DNA of 40,067 nucleotides from Planctomycetota bacterium (GTDB lineage: Bacteria; Planctomycetota; SZUA-567; H5-PLA8): the NCBI GenBank assembly GCA_016200135.1, contig JACQFI010000073.1, positions 1-40,067 of the forward strand. Direction: 5' to 3'. The notes below the pieces were generated by a model, which was given only the letters and a program-made list of their open reading frames with translations, ran no database searches and had not been told where the DNA came from. Below, in pieces: positions 8,328 to 17,009 of the stretch. The translations under genes were made by a program, and so were the position numbers. Numbering within the stretch: the first letter of the stretch is position 1; every line of letters starts with the position of its first letter.

Positions 8328-9704
8328 TTACATGCGCTTAAGCGCCGCGGCTAACTGGCCCCACAGGCCGAGCGCGAAGGGCTCACAGGTCCGCCGCGTG
8401 CCGTGCTGCACGGCCTCGCCGCGCTTGTTGTTGGGGGCCACGCAGGCCAAGTAACCATCCGGCTGCAAGTGCGTACACGCGCCCTGAAGCGTGCGCTCGG
8501 CCAAGTCGCGATACGCGTGCGGCACGAGTCCCGCGTTCGAGGCCGTCAGCAACGCCGCCGCGATGCCGCTGGAGCCGCTCGTGTCGGGGGGCGGGCCGGG
8601 CTCGTCGAGAAAGTTATCCCAGAGGCCGTCGGGGCGCTGGCGACCGGCGATCCACGCCGCGCGCTCGGCCAGATGCTCGCGCAGGTCCGCGGGCGCGCTC
8701 GATCCGGCTTCGCGCAAGGTATGCACGAGGCCCAACAGGTACCACGCGATGCCGCGCGTCCAGTTGCGGTACGACCTGCTGTCGTTGTATTCACGCAAGT
8801 AAAGGTCGCCGCCATGCGCGAGCGCGTCGCGGCGCATGCGCAACTGCCGCAGGGCGTCCTCCTTTAGAGCCGCATCGCCGGCTCGCATCGCGACGGACAT
8901 CATGGGATAGGCCACGGTGTAATCGCCTTCTGCGGTGAAGCTGTGGTCCCGCACGCTGCCGTCCGGTTTGCGCGCTTCGTCCCAGAAGCGGCGCGCGGCC
9001 TCGATGGCGGGATGCCCCGGCCGGACGCGCGCGATGCAGGCGATGGGCAGGGTCGCCTCGATGCTCTCGAAGCGGTTCTCCACGCGTTCGCTGCGCACGC
9101 CGTCGTAGACGAGGCCGTTCGGGGAAAGGTAGCGGTCAAGCCAGGCGTCCAACGCCCCGGCGTAGCGCGCGCCGCCTTCCTGCTGCGAGGCCTGTTCCAG
9201 CGCTTCGACGATGCAGCCGCCCATCCAGCCGAACGGCGCCAGCGCGGGTTCGGCCAACCGGGCAAGGGCTTCGCTGAGCGGGTCCGCTGCGCGCCCATAT
9301 ATCACCTGGGGTACCAGGCTCTCCAAGCCGGCGTCAGGTGCGATGAACCAGAGCGGCTCTGCTCCCGTGGAGCGTACGGTTAAGGGTTGCCGGTGCGCAT
9401 GCTGGGCAACGGCCGGCGGTAATTCGAGGTACAGCCTCTGCCCGGTGCTAAGAAAGGGGGCATCCACCTTGAGTAACCAATCCGATGAGGAAGCCGAGAC
9501 CTCAAGCCCGGCCTCAAAACGGCAGTCCGCGGCCACGACCAGCAGCAGACAAGCGGGTTCGGCGTGGGGCGCCGGAGCACGAAGCGTGAGCTCAAAACCG
9601 GGATGGGTGGAAAGCGCTGGCAGTGCGGCCAGCGCGATGCGATTACCGGGGAGCCGGACGGCTCCGTTCAGATTTGCAGAAGTTGGAACGCGCGCGAGAC
9701 CCAA
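8328..9704 (-). CDS. GH88/GH105-like unsaturated glycosyl hydrolase
   Basis: This is a 458-residue protein with no signal peptide. The C-terminal two thirds look like the (alpha/alpha)6 barrel of GH88/GH105 unsaturated uronyl hydrolases: WTRGIAWYLLGLVHTL, DTSGSSGIAAALL, QRPDGLWDNF, EADYP-type segments. These enzymes remove the unsaturated uronic acid left by pectin or glycosaminoglycan lyases, inside the cell. The N-terminal ~130 residues are beta-rich and unassigned. The start is a TTG only 6 nt after the hupE stop, so it is probably translated with it; a convincing ribosome binding site is lacking. Substrate cannot be told from the sequence. Another six-hairpin glycosidase family is the main alternative. 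Confidence 0.72.
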   Translation of the reverse strand: MGLARVPTSANLNGAVRLPGNRIALAALPALSTHPGFELTLRAPAPHAEPACLLLVVAADCRFEAGLEVSASSSDWLLKVDAPFLSTGQRLYLELPPAVAQHAHRQPLTVRSTGAEPLWFIAPDAGLESLVPQVIYGRAADPLSEALARLAEPALAPFGWMGGCIVEALEQASQQEGGARYAGALDAWLDRYLSPNGLVYDGVRSERVENRFESIEATLPIACIARVRPGHPAIEAARRFWDEARKPDGSVRDHSFTAEGDYTVAYPMMSVAMRAGDAALKEDALRQLRMRRDALAHGGDLYLREYNDSRSYRNWTRGIAWYLLGLVHTLREAGSSAPADLREHLAERAAWIAGRQRPDGLWDNFLDEPGPPPDTSGSSGIAAALLTASNAGLVPHAYRDLAERTLQGACTHLQPDGYLACVAPNNKRGEAVQHGTRRTCEPFALGLWGQLAAALKRM

Positions 9705-9710
9705 GGCGGG

Positions 9711-10301
9711 CTAAAGCGCTCCCGCCCAGAGCAGCACCGCGCCCGCCGCGACGGCTCCGCCGGCGGCGCGCAGTGCGAAGCTAGGCGCTTTCACCTTAAG
9801 GAGTGCGCCGAGGCCGAGGCCCGCGAGATGGAGGCCGGCCGTAGCGATCACGAACCCCGCGCTGAAGTCCAAGCTCGACGCGCCCGCGGCCATCTCCGCG
9901 CCGTGCGCGTGGCCGTGGCAGAGCGCGAAGACGCCGACCAGCGGCAGGCTCGCGTAGAGCGGAAGTTTCGCGGCGGCTGCGATGAGAAGTCCGAGCACCA
10001 GCACCGAGGCCAGGATGCCGCTCTCGACGAAGGGCATCTCGACGCCCGCCATCCCCAGCGCTCCGCCGCAGACCATCACGCCCACAAACGCCGCGGGTAT
10101 GGCCCAGACCGCGCGTCCGCCCATCTGCGCGGCCCACAGGCCCACCGCGACCATGGCCAGGATATGATCGAGGCCCGCGACCGGATGTGCGAGGCCGGTC
10201 GCGAAGCCATTAACGTCGTGGCCGGGATGTGCGAACGCCGCGCGGGGCAGGGTCAGCGCCGCGAGACCGAGAAGCGCGAAGGTAAACGAGTGCTTTTTCA
10301 T
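9711..10301 (-). CDS. hupE: HupE/UreJ family metal transporter
   Basis: This is a 196-residue membrane protein. It has a signal-like first helix ending ...AAFAHPGH, the family motif H39-P40-x-x-G-L-D45-H46 (LAHPVAGLDHILAM), about six further helices, and a second His cluster (ALCHGHAHGAE). HupE/UreJ proteins are permeases linked to nickel (some to cobalt) uptake for hydrogenase or urease. No such metalloenzyme is encoded in the window, so the substrate metal is open. AAAGGAG sits 8 nt before the ATG. It is followed within 6 nt by the GH88/105-like gene and preceded by copA on the same strand, an unusual grouping. Confidence 0.85.
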   Translation of the reverse strand: MKKHSFTFALLGLAALTLPRAAFAHPGHDVNGFATGLAHPVAGLDHILAMVAVGLWAAQMGGRAVWAIPAAFVGVMVCGGALGMAGVEMPFVESGILASVLVLGLLIAAAAKLPLYASLPLVGVFALCHGHAHGAEMAAGASSLDFSAGFVIATAGLHLAGLGLGALLKVKAPSFALRAAGGAVAAGAVLLWAGAL

Positions 10302-10344
10302 GGCGGGAGCTCCTTTTACTGGTGCGAATAATGGCAGATTAATC

Positions 10345-10372
10345 GGAAATCCAAAATCGCAAATCGAAAATG
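10345..10372. repeat. Heptad word tract between copA and hupE
   Basis: Four consecutive 7-mers, GGAAATC, CAAAATC, GCAAATC and GAAAATG, occupy 10345-10372 in perfect register with a NAAAT core. This lies in the 76-bp gap between the copA stop and the hupE start. Confidence 0.55.
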
Positions 10373-10377
10373 AGAGA

Positions 10378-12819
10378 CTACTCGTCCCGCACGGCCGGCA
10401 TCTTGGCGCTCGAACCCGTTACGAGCGCGGGTGCGGGCAGCGAACTGGGGTGGGGCAGGGGCCGCGGCAGCGCGCCGGGGGCGTCCACCTTCGCGTCGGT
10501 GAGGCGCAGGGCGTTCAGGACCACGATCGCGGAACTGGCCACCATCGCCAGCGCGGCGACGGGCAGCGCCCACTGTTCCTTAAAGAGGTTCAGCGCGGCC
10601 AGTGGGATCATCACGACGTTGAAGGCGAAGGCCCAGAGCAGGTTCCAGCGGATGATCTTGAGCGCCTCGCGGCAGAGGTGTACCACGCGCGCCACGCCGC
10701 GCGGATCGCTGGAGACGAGCACGATCGAGCCGGATTCGACGTAGATGTCCGTGCCCGCGCCGAGCGCGATGCCCACGTCGGCCGCGGCCATGGCGGGCGC
10801 GTCGTTAATGCCGTCGCCGACCATGGCGATGCGCCGGCCGTTCTCGCGGAGCTGCCAGACGAAATCGATCTTGTCCTCGACGCTCATCAGCGCGTGCGCT
10901 TCGGTGGGTCTGAGCCCGCAGCGTTTGCCCACGTTCTCGGCCGCGGCGGGGTTGTCGCCCGAGAGCAGATGGACGTTCAGGTGCATGTTGCGCAGGTCGG
11001 CCACGGCGGCGGGGGCGTTCTCCTTAATGCGGTCGGACATGGCCAACGCGCCGAGCAGCCGGCCTTTTTCCTCTGCCAGGAAGATCGTGGTGAGCCCGCC
11101 GCCTTCGGCTTCTTCGATGCGCTTGCCGAGCGAACCCTCGACCGCCACGCCGCGTTCCTTCAGCAGGGCGCGCGAGCCGAGCAGATAGATCTTGTGGCCG
11201 ATGCGTCCACGCACGCCGCGGCCCGGCAGGGCTTCGTACTCTTCGACCTTGCGCAGAATCAGCGTGCTCTTCTTGGCCTCGTTCACGATACCTTTGGCCA
11301 GCGCGTGCTCCGAGCCCGCTTCCAGGGACGCCGCGAGGCTGAGGAACTCGTCGCGGTCCAGACCGTCGGCGGTGAGCACTTCCTGCGCGCGGAACGAGCC
11401 GTCGGTGAGGATGCCGGTCTTGTCGAAGACGATGTCGCCCACGCGCCCGGCGGCCTCGATCGCCTGTCCGCCCTTGATCAGCAGGCCGCGCCGCGCCCCC
11501 AGGCCCGTGGCCACGAGCACCACCGTCGGCGTCGCCAGCCCCAACGCGCACGGGCACGCCACCACCAGCACCGCGATCGCCGGCATGAGCGCCTTCGGGA
11601 ACGACGATTGCGCCGCCAGGAAACCCAACCACTGGCCCGGTTCGAGCTGCGCGACCCATTCCGGCGCCAGGTGCTGCGCCAGGAACGGCCCGAAATACCA
11701 GGCGGCGAAGGTCGCTACGGAAAGCAGGAAGACCACCGGCACAAAGATGCCGGAGACCTTGTCGGCCATCAGTTCGACCGGGGCTTTTTGCGTCTGGGCA
11801 CCGGCCACCATGCGCGAGATCAGGGCCAGCGAGGTCTGGTCGCCCGCGCCGATCGTGCGGATCTTCAGCGGGCTGCCCACGTTCAGGCTCGCCACGACCA
11901 CCTTGTCGCCCTTGACCTTCGGCACGGGGCGGCCTTCGCCCGTAATCAGCGCCTCGTTGACCTCGCTCGAGCCTTCCACAATCACGCCGTCGACGGGAAT
12001 CTTCTCGCCCGAACGCACCACGACGACGTCGCCGATGGCCACGACGCCCGCGGGGATTACTTGCTCGCGGCCGTCGCGCTGCACGCGCGCTTCTTTGGGC
12101 ATCATGTCCAGCAGGCTGCCCCAGAGCCGCGTGGTGGATTCGCGCGCGCGCGATTCGAGCCACTTGCCGAGCGAGACGACGGTCAGGATCATCGCCGAGG
12201 CCACAAAGAGCGGCGGCCAGGCCATCAGTTCGGCGTCGTTGCTTACCGAGCCCAGGAACGCCAGCACGCCCTGCAGATAGGCCGCGGTCGAACCCATCAC
12301 GACCAGACTATCCATATTGAATGACCAGCGCCGCAGCGCATGGAAGAAGCCGCGGTAGTACTCCCAGCCCACCGTGATCTGCACCGGCGTGGCGAGCAGG
12401 AAGAGCCATAGGAGCTTGCCGTCCCCGGCCATGAACTGGTCCACGAGCACGACGATGACGGTGAGAATCGCGCCGGCGATGAAGCGCGATTTGCGCGAGG
12501 CGATCGCCTCGATCGAATCGCCGAGCGATTGCGCGTTACGCGGATCCGTGCCGGGGCTCGCCAGCGTCGCGCTGTAGCCGAGTTCCGAGACGACGCGCGT
12601 GAACTGTTCGGGCTTGACGCTGTTCTTGTGGCGGACCGTGGCCATGCGCGTGAGCAAGTTCACGCTCGCGCTCTCGACGTGCTCAACGGAGCGCAGCGCG
12701 TTCTCAATCCGGACCACGCAGGCAGCGCTCTGCAAACCGCCTATGACCAGCACCGAGACGCAATCGCGCACCGGGACCTTGGATATCTTGGCGTTGATCG
12801 ATGTATTCGTTTGTGCCAT
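10378..12819 (-). CDS. copA: Copper-translocating P1B-type ATPase
   Basis: This is an 813-residue inner-membrane pump that exports Cu(I) at the cost of ATP. An HMA-like domain (~20-85) is followed by two helices, the actuator domain with TGE (293-295), the metal-binding C422-P-C424 (ACPCALGLATP), the phosphorylated D466 (DKTGILTDG), the GDGIND motif, and final helices with FNVVMIP and MVASS signatures of the Cu(I) subgroup. Two oddities: the HMA loop reads GLQSAACV, keeping one Cys of the usual CxxC, and the nucleotide-binding SEHPLA motif is SEHALA (A506). The ATG has only a weak ribosome binding site. No copper regulator is adjacent. Confidence 0.92.
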   Translation of the reverse strand: MAQTNTSINAKISKVPVRDCVSVLVIGGLQSAACVVRIENALRSVEHVESASVNLLTRMATVRHKNSVKPEQFTRVVSELGYSATLASPGTDPRNAQSLGDSIEAIASRKSRFIAGAILTVIVVLVDQFMAGDGKLLWLFLLATPVQITVGWEYYRGFFHALRRWSFNMDSLVVMGSTAAYLQGVLAFLGSVSNDAELMAWPPLFVASAMILTVVSLGKWLESRARESTTRLWGSLLDMMPKEARVQRDGREQVIPAGVVAIGDVVVVRSGEKIPVDGVIVEGSSEVNEALITGEGRPVPKVKGDKVVVASLNVGSPLKIRTIGAGDQTSLALISRMVAGAQTQKAPVELMADKVSGIFVPVVFLLSVATFAAWYFGPFLAQHLAPEWVAQLEPGQWLGFLAAQSSFPKALMPAIAVLVVACPCALGLATPTVVLVATGLGARRGLLIKGGQAIEAAGRVGDIVFDKTGILTDGSFRAQEVLTADGLDRDEFLSLAASLEAGSEHALAKGIVNEAKKSTLILRKVEEYEALPGRGVRGRIGHKIYLLGSRALLKERGVAVEGSLGKRIEEAEGGGLTTIFLAEEKGRLLGALAMSDRIKENAPAAVADLRNMHLNVHLLSGDNPAAAENVGKRCGLRPTEAHALMSVEDKIDFVWQLRENGRRIAMVGDGINDAPAMAAADVGIALGAGTDIYVESGSIVLVSSDPRGVARVVHLCREALKIIRWNLLWAFAFNVVMIPLAALNLFKEQWALPVAALAMVASSAIVVLNALRLTDAKVDAPGALPRPLPHPSSLPAPALVTGSSAKMPAVRDE

Positions 12820-12981
12820 GAAGACTTATCCCAATAATAAAAGATCGGTCTTACGCGTATTTTTCCTCAATGCAAGTAGGCACTCGGCACATTTCCTGTT
12901 TTCTCTTTCCTAAGTTCCGTGGAACGAACATGTAAGCGCAATGCACCTTGCGGGGAGCCGTTCGTTATTTGGACGACCTGT

Positions 12982-13020
12982 CGAAAAAGAGATTGTGCAT
13001 GTGCAAATTCCGCGCACATG
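12982..13020 (-). terminator. Probable terminator after the DNRLRE gene
   Basis: CATGTGC (12998-13004) and GCACATG (13014-13020) form a perfect 7-bp stem with a 9-nt loop. On the minus strand this is followed after a few bases by TCTCTTTTTCG. It is 16 bp beyond the DNRLRE gene stop and before the copA start. Confidence 0.45.
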
Positions 13021-13036
13021 GCTGGGAGGCGCTGCG

Positions 13037-15601
13037 CTAAGGAACCATACGTACCAGGAGTGTGGGCCGGCGGTCTTCTTCGTCCGCCTCGCGGGAGGCA
13101 AAGGTGATGGCGGCCTGCGGCCCTAAGTACTTAGTGACCGAAACTCGAAGCGATAGACTGCCGTCTTTCTGCGCTGCTTTGACCGCCTGCGTGAGATCGA
13201 TCAGGGATTCCTTCCCTTCGACGGGCGAGAAGTCGGCGAGTTTGGCTTGCGCGTCGGGCTTGTTCTTAAAGCAGGTGCCCGTCTCGCTCCATTTGATATC
13301 GGCGACGGCTTCCAACTGCGAAGGCGTGGGTTTCGTCTGCACTTTCAGCGTATAGAGCCGCAAGGCCGCGCTTTCAAGCTTGCCCGAAAGTCCGGCGAGG
13401 TCGAAGCGGATGTACGCATAACGGGTCATGGTCCCGTCATTCTTGGCCAGAATTTCCTTCCGCTCGCCGAAGTTCTCCGTGGGCGAATTCTGGAACACGT
13501 AAGTATCGGCAACGGCCGTAAGCTTGAACACGCATTGCCCCTGCAGGACCTCCAGCTCTTTCGCATTCCGCCGCGCGAACGCTGTTGCATCGTAGAGCTG
13601 GTGGAATGCGGATAGCTCTTTCACCAGGCGCAAGGTCTCCTTGGCCGCCGCGAGCCGCTCCAGCGCGGCAAAAGCAGTCTCGGCGGCGCATTCTTTCACG
13701 GGACCGCCGGTCTGGAGGGCCAAGAACCGGAGCGCGGTCAGGTCGTCCTCGGAACCGCCGGCCTTGGCGAGCGCCTCCAGCGCGGCCTCGTCCAGCAGGA
13801 ACGGCTTTTTCTGTTCATAAGCGGTCCGCAGTCCGTGGAAACTTCTCAGAATGCGGCCGTGGCCATCTCCTCCCAGCCCCCGCTCAGTCAATTCGGCGCG
13901 GCATTCCAGGCTCAGTTTATCGAGCGCGAGTGGAATACTCGCGCCCGCGCCGGCCAAGGTAAGCACGCCGCTTTCGACTTTCTGAATCTGATATGTGGCC
14001 TTGCGCCCGACCTGGACCGGAGCGCCGGTGGTGAGGCGCAGTTCAAAGGCGTCCTCCTCTTTCAGGCTCTCGACGCCTTTGGGCAAGGCGGCTTCGAGGT
14101 CCTGCAGCCAGCCGAGCGCGGTGCGCCAGTGCGCGGGCGTGCTCTTATCCGTGGCCCAGGCCTGGTTCCGCTCGCCTTCCGTAAGTTTGGCGGAGACGTC
14201 TTCTTTGCGGCCGTCCAGTATCGCCAGCGCGAGGGCCAGGTTCAGCGCCAGACGCGGCGAAGGGGGTTCCACGGTTGCGGGCTTTTCTGGGCACGGTTTC
14301 ATGGGTTCGGCCGGCGGCGCTCCGGCGACTTTTGCGGCCGGTTCGTTTACGAAAAGCTCCAGGTCGTCGAGGTAGACCGGGTCGGCGTCCGGCGTCTGAA
14401 AGTTGATCACGAGCGACTTCATGAGCCAGCCGGGTTCGACGAAGCGGTCGTTGAATTTCATTTCGGCGACGGGCACCGTGATCTCCGTCCAGCGGTTGTT
14501 CTGGACCTCCAGGATGTTCGTTCCGTAGCTCTTGCCGTCGTTCGCGCAATGGCTGAAAACCTGAATGCGCTTTACGGTCCCGCAATAATACCGGAACCGG
14601 ATCTGCGCGTTGGCCGCCACTTGGTACAGCGCCTCCTTGGCTTCTTTCGAATCCTTGGGCGCGTTCCGCCCTACGGCCCAGGCGGAAAAGGAGGCCTTGA
14701 AGCCGGTCGCACCTTTTTCAAGTTTGAGCGCCTTGCCCTGTGCGCCCGCGGGCGGCTCCGCCTCGACTGTACCGTTGGCGAGCGTGTCGAGCCGCTCCTC
14801 GTCGAAGGTAATTTTGAGGGCGGTTGGAATCGCGGACGGCGTCTTGGCGCCTGCGCCGGTTGCGGGCTGCGGAGCGCTTTCCGCGGCCAGCGGGAGGCGC
14901 CATTCCTTGCGCTTGCTCAGTTCGCTGCGCGCTCGGGACGCCGCGATGGTATCGCCAAAAGTTTTGAAAAACGAATCGGCCGCGGCGGCCCGTTCGTCGT
15001 CGTCGTTCGCCGGATCGGCCAGCGACTTGAGCAGCGTCTCATAGGCCGTCTGCGCCAGCGCTTCGCGATTCACGGTCTCCGGCGTGGCCGTGGGAGGAAT
15101 CTCTTCAGGTGCCGCATGGTTGAGCGGGTGGCCCGTGGCAGGCGGACGCGCGGACTTGCCGTTCGATGGCGCCGGCGGCCGGAGCGGCTCGGACGGGCGC
15201 TTCTCGCCGGCCTGTTTGGGATTGGCTGCGGGCGCTTCGCCGCCGCTTTTCAAGACCAGCAACACGCCGACGACGACGACCGCCGCGGCCAGGCCGCCCA
15301 TGACATACAGCGCGTGCGCGTTCGACGGATGCGGGTTGGCAGCTTCCGCGGGAGCCGCTTTCCGCGCGGCCTGCAGGCGCCCGCTTGTGGGCCGGCGTTC
15401 TTCGGGCTTCTTGCCTTCGTTCTCCTGCGCCAGGATCGCGCGCGCTTTCGACTCGCTGATCGGCGCGGACTCCATGGTCAGCACGCCGACCGCGCACTGG
15501 CTGCAGTAGATGCCCTTGAGTTTCTTGTCCTTGCCCTGTCCGCCTTCGAGGTCCTTCTCGGTAATGCGTTTGCCGCAGGTTTCGCAGAAGTAGAACTTCA
15601 T
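13037..15601 (-). CDS. Zinc-ribbon, membrane-anchored DNRLRE-domain protein
   Basis: This is an 854-residue protein. Residues 1-40 form a small zinc ribbon (C6-x2-C9 ... C33-x2-C36), and a single membrane helix lies at ~95-120 (YVMGGLAAAVVVVGVLLVL). A Pro/Ala-rich linker and a beta-rich, CBM-like region follow (YLDDLELFVNEP). A helical section leads to a C-terminal DNRLRE domain (ADTYVFQNSPTENFGERKEI ... AYIRFDLAGL ... LLVRMVP). DNRLRE domains occur in secreted carbohydrate-associated proteins. The cytoplasmic zinc ribbon joined to an outer domain suggests envelope tethering or signalling; the function is not known. GGGAG is 5 nt before the ATG. Confidence 0.82.
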   Translation of the reverse strand: MKFYFCETCGKRITEKDLEGGQGKDKKLKGIYCSQCAVGVLTMESAPISESKARAILAQENEGKKPEERRPTSGRLQAARKAAPAEAANPHPSNAHALYVMGGLAAAVVVVGVLLVLKSGGEAPAANPKQAGEKRPSEPLRPPAPSNGKSARPPATGHPLNHAAPEEIPPTATPETVNREALAQTAYETLLKSLADPANDDDERAAAADSFFKTFGDTIAASRARSELSKRKEWRLPLAAESAPQPATGAGAKTPSAIPTALKITFDEERLDTLANGTVEAEPPAGAQGKALKLEKGATGFKASFSAWAVGRNAPKDSKEAKEALYQVAANAQIRFRYYCGTVKRIQVFSHCANDGKSYGTNILEVQNNRWTEITVPVAEMKFNDRFVEPGWLMKSLVINFQTPDADPVYLDDLELFVNEPAAKVAGAPPAEPMKPCPEKPATVEPPSPRLALNLALALAILDGRKEDVSAKLTEGERNQAWATDKSTPAHWRTALGWLQDLEAALPKGVESLKEEDAFELRLTTGAPVQVGRKATYQIQKVESGVLTLAGAGASIPLALDKLSLECRAELTERGLGGDGHGRILRSFHGLRTAYEQKKPFLLDEAALEALAKAGGSEDDLTALRFLALQTGGPVKECAAETAFAALERLAAAKETLRLVKELSAFHQLYDATAFARRNAKELEVLQGQCVFKLTAVADTYVFQNSPTENFGERKEILAKNDGTMTRYAYIRFDLAGLSGKLESAALRLYTLKVQTKPTPSQLEAVADIKWSETGTCFKNKPDAQAKLADFSPVEGKESLIDLTQAVKAAQKDGSLSLRVSVTKYLGPQAAITFASREADEEDRRPTLLVRMVP

Positions 15602-15739
15602 CCCGGCTCCCTCGGCGCGAAGAACCCCGCCAGTTTAGAATTAAACGGGTTTCTGTCTATCTCTATCTGAACCCTTGAAGCCGGCTGCATTCGAGCCTCT
15701 TTTCACGCTGTCTGCGCATACGAAGATGCTTTACGCCGC

Positions 15740-15770
15740 TGTACAAATCGGTTGCGCGCGATCTTGTACA
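15740..15770. promoter_or_regulatory. Inverted repeat in divergent promoter region
   Basis: TGTACAA (15740-15746) and TTGTACA (15764-15770) are exact reverse complements with a 17-bp spacer, extended imperfectly inward by ATCG...CGAT. The site lies in the 258-bp region between the divergent DNRLRE and dehydrogenase genes and could be an operator for either. Nothing else recognisable is in that region. Confidence 0.35.
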
Positions 15771-15859
15771 ATTTCCTGAAGGTTTACGGTTCCGCAGCGC
15801 GTTTAGCTGTGTAGATTTCAGAGTACGTCTGCATACTAAATCGGCGCGAGGTTTCTCCC

Positions 15860-16849
15860 ATGCCATCCACGCGACCGCTCGTAGCCGTCATCGACTGGGC
15901 AAAGGCCCGCTTGGGCGATCCCGAAGCGCTGGTCGAACGCGAGGTCATCGGTTCCGCGGCCGACGTGAAGACCATCTATTGCGAGAGCGACCGGGACTTC
16001 ACCGAGGAGGTCTGCAATGCCGCCGCGCTGATCGTCTGGCACAACTGTCCTGTCGGCGCGGAAGGCATCGGGCGCCTGCGCGGGTGCCGCGCGATCATCC
16101 GCAACGGCGTCGGCTTCGACAGCGTGGACGCCGCCGCCGCCGCGACGCGCGGCATTCCCGTCTGCAACGTGCCGGACTATGGCACCGAAGAAGTCGCCGA
16201 CCACGCTATCGCGCTGGCGCTCGCGCTCTGCCGCCAACTCTTCCCGCTCGACCGCGAGGCCAAGGCGCTGCGCTGGACGATCCCCGAGCCCGGCCGCTTG
16301 CGCCGCCTGCGTGAACGTTCCTTTGGCGTCGTGGGCCTCGGCCGCATCGGCACGGCCGCGGCGCTGCGCGCGAAGGCACTGGGCTTCCGCGTCTCCTTTT
16401 ACGATCCCTATCTTCCCAATGGCGTGGACAAGGCCGTGGGCGTGCGCCGCGTGCGGACGCTCGACGAACTGCTGGCCGAATCCGACGTGCTCTCGATCCA
16501 CTGCCCGCTGACCGCGGAGACGCGCCACATGCTCGGCGCGCGCGAACTGGGTTTAATGAAGTCCACTGCGTATCTGGTGAACACTGCGCGCGGCGCGATC
16601 GTGAAGAAGACGGACATCCTCGCCGCGCTCCGCACGGGCCGCCTGGCCGGCGCGGGCCTGGACGTGGTTGAAGACGAACCGCTCAAGACGGCCGAAGAAG
16701 CCGCGACGCCGAACCTGATCGTGACGCCACACGCGGCCTTTTGCAGCGTTGAAGGCCGCGGCGAGATGCGCGCGACGTCCGCGCGCATCGCCCGCGCCGC
16801 GGTGCTGGGCGAGCCGCTGGAGAACGTGGTCAACGGAGTCCGAAGATAA
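15860..16849 (+). CDS. D-isomer-specific 2-hydroxyacid dehydrogenase
   Basis: This is a 329-residue cytosolic NAD-dependent reductase of the CtBP/phosphoglycerate dehydrogenase superfamily. The Rossmann motif is G159-L-G-R-I-G164 with D182 ending strand 2 (favouring NAD over NADP). Catalytic residues are R244 (NTARGAIV), E273 (DEP) and H291 (TPHAAF). The substrate-binding loop reads RNGVGFDSVD. The physiological 2-keto acid cannot be read from the sequence. GCGAGG lies 8 nt before the ATG. The zinc alcohol dehydrogenase gene follows after a 160-bp spacer that contains an inverted word repeat, so co-transcription is possible but not certain. Confidence 0.92.
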   Translation: MPSTRPLVAVIDWAKARLGDPEALVEREVIGSAADVKTIYCESDRDFTEEVCNAAALIVWHNCPVGAEGIGRLRGCRAIIRNGVGFDSVDAAAAATRGIPVCNVPDYGTEEVADHAIALALALCRQLFPLDREAKALRWTIPEPGRLRRLRERSFGVVGLGRIGTAAALRAKALGFRVSFYDPYLPNGVDKAVGVRRVRTLDELLAESDVLSIHCPLTAETRHMLGARELGLMKSTAYLVNTARGAIVKKTDILAALRTGRLAGAGLDVVEDEPLKTAEEAATPNLIVTPHAAFCSVEGRGEMRATSARIARAAVLGEPLENVVNGVRR

Positions 16850-16990
16850 ACCACAAAGGGCACAGAGATCACAGAGAAAGGATTTAGGGTGGACGAAAGA
16901 GCGGAAATTCAGGCGCAACCAGATTCAATAAACTTCGAAATGATTTTAGATTATGCAGTTCTCCGTGTGCTCTGTGTCCTCTGTGGTTAA
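16847..16990. repeat. Inverted pair of CACAGAG word repeats
   Basis: The left arm (about 16847-16877; words ccacaaag, gcacagag, atcacagag) and the right arm (16961-16990; the reverse complement, ending CTCTGTGGTTAA) are about 30 nt each and largely complementary over an 83-nt loop. They fill the spacer between the two dehydrogenase genes. The left arm begins at the last codon of the first. A transcript would form a long imperfect hairpin. Confidence 0.7.
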
Positions 16991-17009
16991 GAATGGTTTG
17001 AGGTGACCC

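Noticed and set aside
5990..8341. 783-residue open frame on the plus strand
   Set aside because: It is antisense to the VIT-vWA gene, whose domains are clear. Long mirror frames are expected at this GC content, and the translation has no recognisable domain.
10300..12324. 674-residue open frame on the plus strand
   Set aside because: It is the mirror of copA with Arg/Gly/His-rich composition and no motif.
12910..13101. Small open frames between copA and the DNRLRE gene
   Set aside because: They overlap the probable terminator and the DNRLRE 3' end and show no coding signal.
13835..15670. 611-residue open frame on the plus strand
   Set aside because: It is the mirror of the DNRLRE gene.
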